This document shows, piece by piece, positions 17,901 to 26,139 of a DNA stretch of 52,120 nucleotides; positions within the stretch are counted from its first letter, which is position 1, and each line of letters starts with the position of its first letter. The stretch is from a bacterium BMS3Bbin13. GTDB taxonomy: Bacteria; Pseudomonadota; Gammaproteobacteria; 21-64-14. The stretch is from positions 1 through 52,120 of the forward strand of contig BDTW01000016.1 in assembly GCA_002897735.1 (NCBI GenBank). Reading direction: 5' to 3'. The notes below the pieces were generated by a model. That model searched no databases. It worked only from the letters and a program-made list of their open reading frames with translations, and was not told where the DNA came from. Position numbers and translations under genes: made by a program.

Positions 17901-18773
17901 TCAGGCCGCCCGCCGCCGCCCCGCGGCTGCGCGCACGCCGAGTGCGACGATACCCGAGACCATCAGCACCAAGCCGCCGGGCAGCGGGACCGGGACGGGA
18001 TTCAGATCGACCGTACGGTAACCCGCGAGCTGCGCCACCCCGAGGATGTCCACCCCGGTGAGGAGCTTGCGCTCCGAAGGGGGGAGCGAGTAATACAATT
18101 CGGCCGTTTCGATATCGATGTGCCCGCCGGTCGTCGTGCGGATGGATGTGCCGACGTCCGGGAGCGGACCCGCTACGACCACGTTGGTACCGGACGACGG
18201 CGTGAACCCCAGGGCGTGCCCGATCTCATGCAGTGCCACGCTCAGCAGGTCGTAATTGCCGGCGGCGGCCCCGTTCGCGCCCGTGAACACCCGGCCGGTA
18301 TTCACGATCCCGCCGCCGAGATCGGCGCTGCTCGACGTGAAGGTCGAGTATTCCGAATTGCCGGTAGGTGTGGGGTCGAGGAACCAGGACCAGTTGGCTG
18401 AGTTGGAGTTGTTGAACTCAATGTTTACGTAATTCGGCGGATAATGGTAATAAGAGCTCTTGTGCGAGAAGGTGAAGGTGGAGGCAAGCACGTTGGGTCC
18501 CAGCGTCCCCCACCCGGTCAAGATCCGGACCGAACCGGACGAGGGGATCGCCTTCTCCCAGTAGTCTATCGCGGTGTCGAAGATGTCGGTCAGGTTGCCG
18601 CCGCCCTTGGCGCTCGACGGCGTGGTGAAGGACGGGAACTTGGAGGACAGGAACTGGGCGGTGATGGTAACGGCACCCGCCGGCGCGGCACTCAACGCGA
18701 ACAGCCCCAGCGCCAACAACGCCGCGCGGTACCGGCCGCCGCTCGGGAAACCCGCCTGCCTCTTCTGCGTCAC
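17901..18773 (-). CDS. Secreted zinc metalloprotease with VPLPG-type PEP-CTERM tail
   Basis: The protein has a signal peptide (ALLALGLFALSAAPAGA), then an extracellular domain rich in Ser, Thr, Tyr and Asn. The zinc-protease site is HEIGHALGF (HExxHxxGF). The C-terminal three-part sorting tail is VPLPGG, a hydrophobic stretch and GRRRAA. The start is taken as the GTG at 18773, eight bases after GAGGAG; an ATG at 18812 is an alternative. The protease is probably anchored through an exosortase. It shares its tail type with the protein at 365-985. A sigma-54-like promoter lies about 165 bases upstream, with a minisatellite between the promoter and the gene. Confidence 0.85.
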   Translation of the reverse strand: MTQKRQAGFPSGGRYRAALLALGLFALSAAPAGAVTITAQFLSSKFPSFTTPSSAKGGGNLTDIFDTAIDYWEKAIPSSGSVRILTGWGTLGPNVLASTFTFSHKSSYYHYPPNYVNIEFNNSNSANWSWFLDPTPTGNSEYSTFTSSSADLGGGIVNTGRVFTGANGAAAGNYDLLSVALHEIGHALGFTPSSGTNVVVAGPLPDVGTSIRTTTGGHIDIETAELYYSLPPSERKLLTGVDILGVAQLAGYRTVDLNPVPVPLPGGLVLMVSGIVALGVRAAAGRRRAA

Positions 18774-18870
18774 TTTTCCGTCTCCTCGGTCGCGATCGAT
18801 GTCCCCCGGCACCTTCCCCGCCGGGGCCGTGCGTCGCAGCCGCGCCGCCTATGCCGGTCGCGGGTGAACC

Positions 18871-18936
18871 GGGTCAGTGGGCAATGGGCAATGAGCAATG
18901 AGCAATGGTCAGTGGGCAATGGTCAGTGGGCAATGA
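18871..18936. repeat. Minisatellite of GGTCAGTGGGCAAT-like units
   Basis: The units GGTCAGTGGGCAAT, GGGCAATGAGCAAT and AGCAATGGTCAGT alternate over about 65 bases, with period 7 or 14. It lies in the putative 5' leader of the metalloprotease gene, between its start and the sigma-54-like site. Copy-number change by slippage could alter leader length. Confidence 0.75.
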
Positions 18937-18937
18937 G

Positions 18938-18956
18938 CAAGCAGCATTCGTGCCAA
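18938..18956 (-). promoter_or_regulatory. Sigma-54 (RpoN)-type promoter upstream of the metalloprotease
   Basis: On the minus strand the sequence is TTGGCACGAATGCTGCTTG. GG and GC lie exactly 10 bases apart, and the site matches the consensus YTGGCACGRNNNTTGCW at all but one defined base. It points toward the VPLPG-CTERM metalloprotease. In other bacteria PEP-CTERM genes are often RpoN-dependent through the PrsK/PrsR system, which fits. The upstream part of the gap, to 19227, has a weak 69-codon frame (18974-19183) that I do not call. Confidence 0.6.
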
Positions 18957-19227
18957 GTGCAAGCAGCGGACCTTTATCGGTTGTAACGTCCACCGGCAGG
19001 ATTGGATCGATCGGACCCCCCCGACAAGCCGGCCGGAACACATCGGTCACGGCGCCGACGCCGAGCGGCAAGGATCCGGGCCCGGTCGATACGCAACGCC
19101 GATACTAAATCGACCGCCTCGATCACGTCGAGTTCGGTCTCGGGACAAGCATGATCCGGGGCACTGGATTTCCCCGGCGGCATGGGCGAACATAAGCGGC
19201 TTCTAATGCGTCGAATGGAGACCCGCC

Positions 19228-19476
19228 ATGCCTACCTACGATTACCGTTGCGAGGCGAACGGCCGGATCGTCGAGGTCCGGCATGGGATGAACGAGATCG
19301 TCCGCGATTGGGCGGATCTGTGCGCGCGCGCCGGCATCGAGCCCGGCGATACACCCGGCGACGCCGAGGTGGTCCGATTGATCACGGGCGGGCACGTCAT
19401 CACGCATACCGGCAGCGGTGACGCGATGCCGTGCGGTAACGGGCCCTGCGGCAGCGGGCTGTGTGGACTGGAGTAG
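19228..19476 (+). CDS. FmdB-like small protein with degenerate zinc ribbon
   Basis: The 82-residue protein opens MPTYDYRCEANGRIVEV, the signature of FmdB-family zinc ribbons. The canonical CxxC after YDYRC is broken here because the second Cys is Asn11. The only other N-terminal cysteine is Cys32, so the normal ribbon cannot form. The C-terminus is instead cysteine/glycine-rich (PCGNGPCGSGLCG), which might bind metal. GGAG precedes the ATG. It is 49 bases before ccdA on the same strand. Function is unknown. Confidence 0.75.
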   Translation: MPTYDYRCEANGRIVEVRHGMNEIVRDWADLCARAGIEPGDTPGDAEVVRLITGGHVITHTGSGDAMPCGNGPCGSGLCGLE

Positions 19477-19525
19477 ATGCGCCGGGCCATGTGTCCCAAT
19501 GGTCGGCAGGGTGATCCCGTAAGCG

Positions 19526-20257
19526 ATGTTTGAGATCTCCGGCATCGGAATCGCCGCGGCGTTCGCCGCGGGTATCGTCTCCTTCCTGTCACCGTGCGTC
19601 CTGCCGTTGGTGCCGGGCTACGTCTCCTATGTCGCGGGCCGCGACTTCGACGAGATGCGCACCCGCCCGGGAGCGCGTGCCCAAGCCCTGGGGATGAGCC
19701 TGATCTTCGTTCTCGGATTCTCGACCGTCTTCATCCTGCTCGGCGCAGGCGCCCAGTTCCTCGGTCACACCCTGCTCGAATACCGTACCCAGACCAACCT
19801 GATCGGCGGGGCGATCATCGTGCTGTTCGGCCTCTCGATGCTCGGCGTGCTGCGCATTCCGCTGTTGCAGCGCGACCTGCGCCTGCATCTGGACATACCG
19901 GGCGGACGGGCGTTGTCGGCGTATCTGCTCGGCATCGCCTTCGCCTTCGGCTGGACACCCTGCATCGGTCCGGTGCTCGGCAGCATCCTGATGGTCGGCG
20001 CGACCGGCGCCACCGGCAGCACCATGGCGTTGCTGAGCGTGTACTCGCTGGGCTTGGCGATCCCCTTCCTGCTCGTGGCGCTGTTCACGGATCGCATCAT
20101 GAGCCGCGTGCGCTCCGTAGGCCGGGTCGGGCGGCGCCTGTATCAGGCGGCGGGCGTGATACTCGTCGTGATGGGGGTGCTGATCCTCACCAACCAGTTC
20201 ACCTGGATCGCCCAGTGGATCGCGCGCATGTTCCCGGCACTGGCACGCATCGGCTGA
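19526..20257 (+). CDS. ccdA: Thiol-disulfide membrane transporter CcdA
   Basis: The 243-residue protein has six membrane segments and the two conserved membrane cysteines of the CcdA/DsbD family (SFLSPCVLPLVPGY and FGWTPCIGP). It passes electrons from cytoplasmic thioredoxin to periplasmic thioredoxin-like proteins, for example for apocytochrome c reduction. This window also holds ResB, ResC and a TlpA-like lipoprotein (47.6-51.6 kb), which together with CcdA would make a complete system II cytochrome c maturation set. It converges with the glutaredoxin gene. Confidence 0.92.
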   Translation: MFEISGIGIAAAFAAGIVSFLSPCVLPLVPGYVSYVAGRDFDEMRTRPGARAQALGMSLIFVLGFSTVFILLGAGAQFLGHTLLEYRTQTNLIGGAIIVLFGLSMLGVLRIPLLQRDLRLHLDIPGGRALSAYLLGIAFAFGWTPCIGPVLGSILMVGATGATGSTMALLSVYSLGLAIPFLLVALFTDRIMSRVRSVGRVGRRLYQAAGVILVVMGVLILTNQFTWIAQWIARMFPALARIG

Positions 20258-20297
20258 GGTATTTGCCGGGCGACCCACCGCGCCGGTACGTACGCCT

Positions 20298-20561
20298 TTA
20301 CGCGGTGGACCGAGGCGCCCGGGCATTGCCCAACGCGGCCTCGATCTTCGGACGCTGGTCGGTAAACGTACCGTAGAAGACCCGGCCGTCGATCACCGTG
20401 ATCGGCGCCACGCGCACTCCATGACGGCGCTTGGCCTCGTCCGCCACCCCGGGACGACTGAGATCGTATTCCGTGCAGGCAACGCCGTTCTGCGCGAACC
20501 ACCGTTTCAGGGCCGCACAGTCGGGGCATCCGGGGCTTGTATACAAGAGGATCTCGGGCAT
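20298..20561 (-). CDS. Glutaredoxin-like protein
   Basis: The 87-residue thioredoxin-fold protein starts MPEILLYTSPGCPDC, with a CPDC redox motif, and has the cis-proline turn VAPITVIDG. The start is the ATG at 20561, nine bases after GGAG; one five codons upstream is possible. It resembles the small NrdH/YfcG-like or UXX-star glutaredoxins. It is last in the copper-resistance direction of transcription (cueR, copA, copZ, then this gene), though a REP-like repeat separates it from copZ. It could reduce copper-stressed thiols; this is inference. Confidence 0.85.
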   Translation of the reverse strand: MPEILLYTSPGCPDCAALKRWFAQNGVACTEYDLSRPGVADEAKRRHGVRVAPITVIDGRVFYGTFTDQRPKIEAALGNARAPRSTA

Positions 20562-20595
20562 CTGCACCGGCTCCATTTGGACACGGTCTCGCCTA

Positions 20596-20695
20596 TTCCG
20601 GTAGGGCCGGGCTTGCCCGGCCGGCGACGCGGATCCGTGGTAATCGCGGCGGGTTTCCGTGAGGTTGTCGGCGGGCCGAGGCGCCCTACCGGGAG
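20596..20695. repeat. Dispersed palindromic repeat, copy B
   Basis: The modules TTCCGGTAGGGCCGGGCTTG (20596-20615) and GGGCCGAGGCGCCCTACCGG (20673-20692) correspond to those at 1509-1580 but in the opposite order, and together form a long inverted repeat. It lies between the glutaredoxin and copZ genes. Confidence 0.65.
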
Positions 20696-20749
20696 GCACA
20701 AAGGACCGTTGCGGGAGATACGGGCGGCATCTCCCGCAACGATTTCGCG

Positions 20750-20956
20750 TCAGGACTTCACGTCGGCCTCGTAGCCCTCGCTCTTGACGGCCTGGACCAG
20801 CGCCTGGGGGTCGGGGTCGCCCATCACCACCGCCTGCTTGTTCTCCAGACTCACCTCGGCGGACTCCACACCCGTCACGCCCTGCAGCGCCTTGGTCACT
20901 GCGGACACGCAGTGCTGACAGGTCATTCCGGTCACGTTCAGTATCATTTCCGACAT
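20750..20956 (-). CDS. copZ: Copper chaperone
   Basis: The 68-residue protein is a single heavy-metal-associated domain with the binding loop GMTCQHC (residues 10-16) and the usual beta-alpha-beta-beta-alpha-beta layout. It delivers Cu(I) to CopA and lowers free cytosolic copper. It is 77 bases downstream of copA on the same strand. The CxxC and its context exclude the periplasmic MerP type because no signal peptide is present. Confidence 0.93.
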   Translation of the reverse strand: MSEMILNVTGMTCQHCVSAVTKALQGVTGVESAEVSLENKQAVVMGDPDPQALVQAVKSEGYEADVKS

Positions 20957-21033
20957 AGCACTACTCCTCTTTCATCGATTGCCGTTGACTTCACGGCCCC
21001 AAAATCCGTATCACCGCACTCGCCGGCCGCCGC

Positions 21034-23550
21034 TCAGTGCGCGATCGCGGCACGCGAGGTGGCGCGCGGCGCATCCGCCGGCGCTCCCACCGTGTCGATA
21101 CGCGCGCCCTGCAGCCGTCGCAGGCGCAGGCTGTTGGTCACCACGAACACGCTGGAGAAACCCATTGCAAGCCCCGCCACCATCGGGTTGAGATGGATCC
21201 CGAAGCTCGGATAGAACACGCCGGCGGCGAGCGGAATCAGCAGGATATTGTAGAAGAACGCCCAGAACAGGTTGCCGCGGATGGTGCTCATGGTGCGCCG
21301 CGCCACGTTGTAAGCGGTCACCACCCCCGCCAGATCGTCGCGCGTGAGAGTGATGTCGGCGGCCTCGATGGCGATGTCGGTCCCGGTACCCACGGCGATG
21401 CCGACCTCCGCCTGGGCGAGCGCCGGTGCGTCGTTGATGCCGTCGCCGATAAACGCCACCTTGCGCCCCTCGCCCTGCAGCTTGCGGACCGCGGCCGCCT
21501 TGCCGTCGGGCAGCATCTCCGCCTCGAAGCGTCCGATCCCGACTTGGCGTGCCACCGCCGCGGCGGTGCGTTGCGCGTCACCCGTGATCATCACCACCTG
21601 CAGTCCGCGCGCCTCGAGTGCGGCGATCACCGGCGCGGCACCGGCCTTCAGCGGATCCGCCACCGCCATCGAGGCCGCCGGCACACCGTCGACGGCCAGA
21701 TAGATCGGTGTCTTGCCCTGCTCGGCCCAATCGCCCGCGCGCCCCGCGAACCGCGTGACGTCGATGCCCTCGCGCGTCATCAGGCGCTCGGCGCCGAGCA
21801 GTACCGTGCGGGTGCCGACCTGCGCGCGCACACCGTAGCCCGGGATCGCCTGGAAGTCCTTCACGCCCGGCACCTCGATACCCGACTCGCGCGCCGCGGC
21901 GACGATCGCCACCGCCAACGGGTGCTCGCTGCCCGCCTCGACCGCGGCGGCGAGACCGATGACGTCCTCGCGCGTCATCCCTTCGGGTTCGAGGTCGGTG
22001 AGCCGCGGGTGCCCCTCGGTGATCGTTCCGGTCTTGTCGAAGACCACGGTGTCGACGTGGCTGAGGGCCTCGAGCGCCTCGCCCTTGCGATAGAGCACAC
22101 CCAGTTCCGCGGCGCGTCCGCTGCCCACCATGATCGCGGCCGGCGTTGCGAGACCCATCGCGCAGGGGCAGGCCACCACCAGCACCGCTACGGCGCTGAC
22201 CAGCGCCAGCGTGATCGCCGGCGACGGGCCGAATGCCAGCCACACCAGAAAGGTGATCGTCGCCAGGGCGAGGACCATCGGGGTGAACACGCGCACTACG
22301 CGATCGGCGAGCCCCTGGATCGGAAGCTTCGAGCCCTGCGCGCGCTCCACCAGGCGAATGATCTGTGCGAGCACGGTCTGCTTGCCGACCTGCGTGGCCT
22401 CCACCTGCAGCATGCCGCGCTGGTTGACCGCGCCGCCGACCACCTCGTCGCCGGCGCGCTTGGCCACCGGCGTGGGCTCCCCGGTGAGCATCGATTCGTC
22501 GACGTAACTCTCGCCCTCGCGCACCACGCCGTCGACCGGCAGGCGCTCGCCGGGGCGCACCACAACGCGGTCGCCGGGCCGCACGCTGCGAATCGGGACC
22601 TCCTCCTCGTGCCCGTCGCGCAGCACGCGTGCGGTCTTCGCCTGCAACCCGATCAACTTCTTGATCGCGGCGCTGGTGCGACCCTTGGCGATCTCCTCCA
22701 GGTACTTCCCGTAGAGGATCACGGTGACGATCACCGCGGCCGAATCGAAGTAGAGACCGCGCGCCTGTTCCGGGAACAGCCAGGGCAGGACCAGCACCAC
22801 CAGACTGTAGAGCCACGCCGCGCCGGTACCGGTCATGACCAGCGAGTTCATATCCGGCGCAAGGTGGCGGTAGGCGATCCAGCCGGGCCGGAAGAAGCGC
22901 CGCCCGGGTCCGAACAGCACCACCGTGGCGAACAGTGCTTCGGTCCAGTCCCAGAATCCGGTCACAGGCACCAGCGTGCGCAGGACGTGTTCGAACCCCG
23001 GAGCGAAGTTCTCGCCGAAGGAGAGCACCAGCACCGGGATGGTAAGCACGGTCGCGATCCAGATGTCGCGGCGCATGGCGCGCCGTGAGGCGGCGCGTGC
23101 GGCCTCCTCGACCGCATCCGAGTCCTCGTCCCCGCCGAGGAGGCGCGGCTCGTAGCCGATCTCCTCGATCGCCCCTGCGATCTCCTCCGCCTCCAACGTG
23201 GCCGGGAAGTAGCGCACGCTCGCACGCTCCGTGGCCAGATTCACGGTGGCCTCCAACACACCGGGCAGCCGTGCCAACGCCCGCTCCACGCGCCCGACAC
23301 AGGAGGCGCAGGTCATGCCGCCGACGCCGATCTCGATCTCCGCGGTTATCGGCGTATAGCCCGTCTCGCGAACGGCCGCCGCGATCCGCGCGGCGTCGAG
23401 CCGCTGTTCCTCGTACCGAACGCTCGCACGCTCGGTGGCGAGGTTCACGGAGGCCTCTTCCACCCCGGGCAACCCCTTGAGCGCACGCTCCACCCGTCCC
23501 ACGCAGGAGGCACAGGTCATGCCTTCGATCCCGAGTTCAAGCGTCTGCAT
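21034..23550 (-). CDS. copA: Copper-exporting P1B-type ATPase
   Basis: The 838-residue pump has two N-terminal metal-binding domains, each with GMTCASC (residues 10-16 and 78-84), and eight expected membrane segments. It has the intramembrane CPC site ([13 protein letters not shown]), the phosphorylation motif [11 protein letters not shown], the HP-locus SEHPLA, and the hinge [11 protein letters not shown]. This is the Cu(I) class 1B-1 arrangement. It exports Cu(I) to the periplasm. It follows cueR by 31 bases and is followed by copZ, so the three form a copper-responsive operon driven by MerR-type promoters at 24012-24112. Confidence 0.96.
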   Translation of the reverse strand: MQTLELGIEGMTCASCVGRVERALKGLPGVEEASVNLATERASVRYEEQRLDAARIAAAVRETGYTPITAEIEIGVGGMTCASCVGRVERALARLPGVLEATVNLATERASVRYFPATLEAEEIAGAIEEIGYEPRLLGGDEDSDAVEEAARAASRRAMRRDIWIATVLTIPVLVLSFGENFAPGFEHVLRTLVPVTGFWDWTEALFATVVLFGPGRRFFRPGWIAYRHLAPDMNSLVMTGTGAAWLYSLVVLVLPWLFPEQARGLYFDSAAVIVTVILYGKYLEEIAKGRTSAAIKKLIGLQAKTARVLRDGHEEEVPIRSVRPGDRVVVRPGERLPVDGVVREGESYVDESMLTGEPTPVAKRAGDEVVGGAVNQRGMLQVEATQVGKQTVLAQIIRLVERAQGSKLPIQGLADRVVRVFTPMVLALATITFLVWLAFGPSPAITLALVSAVAVLVVACPCAMGLATPAAIMVGSGRAAELGVLYRKGEALEALSHVDTVVFDKTGTITEGHPRLTDLEPEGMTREDVIGLAAAVEAGSEHPLAVAIVAAARESGIEVPGVKDFQAIPGYGVRAQVGTRTVLLGAERLMTREGIDVTRFAGRAGDWAEQGKTPIYLAVDGVPAASMAVADPLKAGAAPVIAALEARGLQVVMITGDAQRTAAAVARQVGIGRFEAEMLPDGKAAAVRKLQGEGRKVAFIGDGINDAPALAQAEVGIAVGTGTDIAIEAADITLTRDDLAGVVTAYNVARRTMSTIRGNLFWAFFYNILLIPLAAGVFYPSFGIHLNPMVAGLAMGFSSVFVVTNSLRLRRLQGARIDTVGAPADAPRATSRAAIAH

Positions 23551-23581
23551 CGGCTTCTCCTTAACGGTCTGCGGGCGGACG

Positions 23582-23986
23582 TCAGTCGTTCTCGTTCAAC
23601 GCCGCCAGGATCGGACACTCCGCCGTGGAGCCCTTGCCGTTGCAATGGACGGCCAATTCCTCCAATGCCTGCTTCATCCGCTGCAGGTCGTGCAGGCGCG
23701 CCTCGATGTCGCGGATCTTCTCCAAGCTGAGGCGCTTCACGTCGCGTGCATGACCCTGCGGGTTGTCGTTCAGTGCAAGCAGGGTCGCGATCTCCTCGAG
23801 CGAGAAACCCAGCGCCTGGGCGCGGCGGATAAAGCGCAGCCGCCGTGCGGCGTCGCTGCGGTAGATCCGATAGCCGGCGGCGGTGCGCTCCTCGGGCGCG
23901 AGCAGGCCGAGGCGCTCGTAGTAACGCAACGTCCCCGCGCCCACACCGACCTGCTTGGCGAGCGTCCCGATAGTCATGGTCTGCAT
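23582..23986 (-). CDS. cueR: MerR-family copper-responsive regulator, CueR-like
   Basis: The 134-residue protein has the MerR winged helix ([25 protein letters not shown]), a dimerisation helix, and a C-terminal metal loop ([17 protein letters not shown]) with two cysteines spaced nine residues apart, like the CueR/HmrR group. It activates promoters with an over-long spacer when Cu(I) binds. The ATG at 23986 follows GGGAGGATCAG. It leads the copA-copZ operon and is presumably autoregulated, because both MerR-type promoters upstream point into it. Confidence 0.92.
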   Translation of the reverse strand: MQTMTIGTLAKQVGVGAGTLRYYERLGLLAPEERTAAGYRIYRSDAARRLRFIRRAQALGFSLEEIATLLALNDNPQGHARDVKRLSLEKIRDIEARLHDLQRMKQALEELAVHCNGKGSTAECPILAALNEND

Positions 23987-24011
23987 GGTCTGATCCTCCC
24001 GGTTGCGGCGT

Positions 24012-24043
24012 ATCTTAAAGCTTGAAGTGCGCTTCGAAGTCAA
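24012..24043 (-). promoter_or_regulatory. MerR-type promoter proximal to cueR (P2)
   Basis: On the minus strand TTGACT (24043-24038) and TAAGAT (24017-24012) are separated by exactly 20 bases, the over-long spacing that MerR proteins correct. The spacer holds the dyad-like CTTCGAAG-CGCA-CTTCAAG. It lies 25 bases from the cueR start. Confidence 0.65.
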
Positions 24044-24080
24044 GGCCGATCCGACGGCGAGGCGAAAGCCTTCGCGATCA

Positions 24081-24112
24081 AGCCTACACCTTAGAGTGTA
24101 CTGCAAGGTCAA
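24081..24112 (-). promoter_or_regulatory. MerR-type promoter distal to cueR (P1), classical CueR operator
   Basis: On the minus strand TTGACC (24112-24107) and TAGGCT (24086-24081) are separated by 20 bases. The dyad ACCTT-N12-AAGGT (24088-24109) fills the spacer, matching the known copper operators of CueR (ACCTTCC...GGAAGGT). It should drive cueR-copA-copZ. Confidence 0.75.
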
Positions 24113-24233
24113 GGCCGGCACGGCCCGCCCGTACCGGGGACGAAATCCCGGCGTCGGAATCGCCGATAAAGCGCGCCCGTCTGTCATAATCCGATCCCTC
24201 CGAACACTCAATGATCCAAGGAGGAGCCCTGCC

Positions 24234-24698
24234 ATGCGCTACCTGCTGATCGCGACCCTCGCCCTCTTCGGCTCCCTGTCGATCCCGCCGGCGCACGCCG
24301 GCGGAAACGGGCTGATCACCCTGCGCAGCGCCCATAGCATGACGCGCACCATTCAGCGTCTGAGGAGTGCGCTACGCGCCAAGGGCATGAGCGTCTTTGC
24401 ACAGATCGACCACGCCCGGGGCGCCGGTCGCGTCGGACTCGAACTCCGTCCCACGACCTTGCTGATCTTCGGCAATCCCAAAATGGGTACGTTGCTGATG
24501 GAGTGCAAGCAGGGCGTCGGCATCGACCTGCCGCAGAAGATGCTGGCTTGGCGCGACGCCCGCGGCCGTGTATGGCTCACGTACAATGACCCGCGCTATC
24601 TCGCCGGGCGTCATCACCTCGGTCGTTGCGGGGCGGCAACGATACGCAAGATGAGCGTGATCCTGCGGCGTTTCGCAAAGGCGGCGGTCGCCCCGTGA
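24234..24698 (+). CDS. Exported DUF302 protein
   Basis: The 154-residue protein has a signal peptide (MRYLLIATLALFGSLSIPPAHA) and a DUF302 domain, seen in SMTRTIQRLRSALRAKGMSV, IFGNPKMGTLLME and WLTYNDPRYLAGRH. DUF302 proteins are small periplasmic alpha/beta proteins of unclear role, often near metal or sulfur genes. AAGGAGG precedes the ATG. Its stop overlaps the merR start (GTGA), so merR is translated from the same mRNA. This is an unusual partner for merR. A weak -10 (CATAAT, 24185-24190) is the only promoter element seen in this direction. Confidence 0.85.
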   Translation: MRYLLIATLALFGSLSIPPAHAGGNGLITLRSAHSMTRTIQRLRSALRAKGMSVFAQIDHARGAGRVGLELRPTTLLIFGNPKMGTLLMECKQGVGIDLPQKMLAWRDARGRVWLTYNDPRYLAGRHHLGRCGAATIRKMSVILRRFAKAAVAP

Positions 24699-25168
24699 GC
24701 CGCTCACCGCGCGACGACCGGCGACGGGGGCACGATGCCGACGGGGCGGACGCTCCCTACACCATCGGCACCCTGGCCCGCGCGGCGGGCGTGCATGTGG
24801 AGACCGTCCGTTACTACCAACGGATCGGGCTGATCGCCGAGCCGCCGCGCCCGCCGGGCGGCGTGCGTCACTATGCGCCGGAGATCGCCGAGCGGATCCG
24901 TTTCATCAAACGGGCGCAACGCCTCGGCTTCACGCTGCACGAGATCGCCGAACTCCTGGATCTCGGGGACGGGCGCTGTGCCGACGTGCGCCGCCGCGCC
25001 GAGGCGCGCCGCGACCAGATCACCGCACAGATCGGGGATCTCCGGTCCATGCGCGACGCACTGGAGGGATTGATCCGCGCCTGCCGCACCGGCCGTCGAC
25101 GCCACTGCCCGATCGTGCAGAACCTCGCGCGCGGAAGACCTCCCTCCAAGGACCCGCGTCCGTCCTGA
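24695..25168 (+). CDS. merR: Mercury-responsive regulator MerR
   Basis: The 157-residue MerR protein starts at a GTG that overlaps the preceding stop. After a charged 20-residue leader it has the winged helix (YTIGTLARAAGVHVETVRYY). The three mercury-binding cysteines of MerR are all in their expected contexts: GRCADVRRRAE, IRACRTG and RHCPIVQNLA. It represses, and with Hg(II) activates, the mer promoter at 25259-25290. It is oriented with merT rather than divergent as in Tn21, and shares a transcript with the DUF302 gene. Confidence 0.93.
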   Translation: MSRSPRDDRRRGHDADGADAPYTIGTLARAAGVHVETVRYYQRIGLIAEPPRPPGGVRHYAPEIAERIRFIKRAQRLGFTLHEIAELLDLGDGRCADVRRRAEARRDQITAQIGDLRSMRDALEGLIRACRTGRRRHCPIVQNLARGRPPSKDPRPS

Positions 25169-25258
25169 CCCGGTGTGCGTCGGGGAGAACCTCGTGTGCC
25201 GGCGGCGCATTTCCGAATCCGCGGCCGGGGTCCGGCAAACCGCCCACACTTGAAAGGG

Positions 25259-25290
25259 TTGACTCCGTACCCGCATACGGCATGTAGGCT
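25259..25290 (+). promoter_or_regulatory. mer promoter/operator
   Basis: TTGACT (25259-25264) and TAGGCT (25285-25290) are separated by 20 bases. The spacer contains CCGTA-N6-TACGG (25265-25280), the same core as the classical mer operator. It drives merT and merP. Confidence 0.85.
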
Positions 25291-25324
25291 TTCCCCCGAA
25301 ACGAGGGCCGGGACGGAGACGACG

Positions 25325-25690
25325 ATGGCTGCTACTCCCGGTACCAATCCCGGCGCGAATCGCACTCTCGCGGCGGGGGTGGTCACCGCGGTGCTCGGCT
25401 CCCTGTGCTGCGTCGGCCCCCTGGTGCTGCTGGGATTGGGTGTGAGCGGGGCGTGGATCGGCCACCTCACCGCGCTCGAGCCCTACCGCCCGATCTTCAT
25501 CGCCATCACCGTGCTGTTCCTCGCCCTGGCCTTTCGCCGGCTCTACCGGGTGCCGCGCGTGTGCACGCCGGGCACCCCGTGCGCCGACCCGCGCACGCTG
25601 CGCACCCAGCGCGTGATCTTCTGGGTCGTCAGCCTGGCGCTCATCGCGCTGCTGGCCGCCCCGTGGGTCGCGCAGTGGTTTCTCGACTGA
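25325..25690 (+). CDS. merT: Mercuric ion transporter MerT
   Basis: The 121-residue inner-membrane protein has three hydrophobic segments. The first carries the vicinal cysteine pair (GSLCCVGPLVLLGLG) that accepts Hg(II) from MerP. The second pair is in the cytoplasmic loop (CTPGTPCADP). MerT moves Hg(II) into the cytoplasm for reduction by MerA. The ATG follows GGAGACGACG. It is first in the mer transcript, with merP 25 bases behind. No merA is in the window. Confidence 0.93.
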   Translation: MAATPGTNPGANRTLAAGVVTAVLGSLCCVGPLVLLGLGVSGAWIGHLTALEPYRPIFIAITVLFLALAFRRLYRVPRVCTPGTPCADPRTLRTQRVIFWVVSLALIALLAAPWVAQWFLD

Positions 25691-25715
25691 CCCGTACGCA
25701 ACGGAGGATTCGACC

Positions 25716-26039
25716 ATGCGCCCCGCACTTCTGCTCGCCGCCGCCCTGGCCCTCGCCGGCCTGGGTATCGCCCCGCTGTCCGCGGCCCCCGCCACCCAAC
25801 CGCCCGCCCAGGGGGCCCTGCATCTGAAGACCGTGACCCTGGCGGTATCCGGCATGACCTGCGGGCTGTGCCCGATCACCGTGCGTGCCGCCCTCAAGCA
25901 CGTGCCGGGCGTCAAGTCGGCCCGGGCCGACTTCGCCACCCGCACCGCGACCGTGACCTACGACCCGCGCCGAACCGACGTGAGTGCCCTGACCCGTGCC
26001 ACCGCCGACGCGGGCTATCCCTCCCACCTCAAGAAGTGA
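25716..26039 (+). CDS. merP: Periplasmic mercury-binding protein MerP
   Basis: The 107-residue protein has a signal peptide (PALLLAAALALAGLGIAPLSA) and one heavy-metal-associated domain with the loop GMTCGLCPITV, the typical MerP form. It binds Hg(II) in the periplasm and hands it to MerT. It is the last gene of the plus-strand mer transcript, which ends without merA, merD or merE. Confidence 0.93.
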   Translation: MRPALLLAAALALAGLGIAPLSAAPATQPPAQGALHLKTVTLAVSGMTCGLCPITVRAALKHVPGVKSARADFATRTATVTYDPRRTDVSALTRATADAGYPSHLKK

Positions 26040-26139
26040 CGGCGCGCCCGGCACCGCGCGGACAAGGTAAGAGGTGGGCAAGAGGTCGTTCGATGCGGGT
26101 ACGCCACGCCGGAAGCGTGCAATCGCAAAGGCGCGCCTC

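Noticed and set aside
18974-19183. 69-codon minus-strand frame (contains DVIEAVDLVSALRID)
   Set aside because: The middle looks protein-like, but there is no clear ribosome site and the tail is low-complexity Arg/Gly. It may be a relic but cannot be supported.
20900-20956. CopZ as a MerP-like periplasmic protein
   Set aside because: There is no signal peptide and the loop is GMTCQHC, typical of cytosolic copper chaperones.
21037-23088. 683-codon plus-strand frame opposite copA
   Set aside because: Composition is His/Arg-rich with no family signal, and copA on the other strand is unambiguous.
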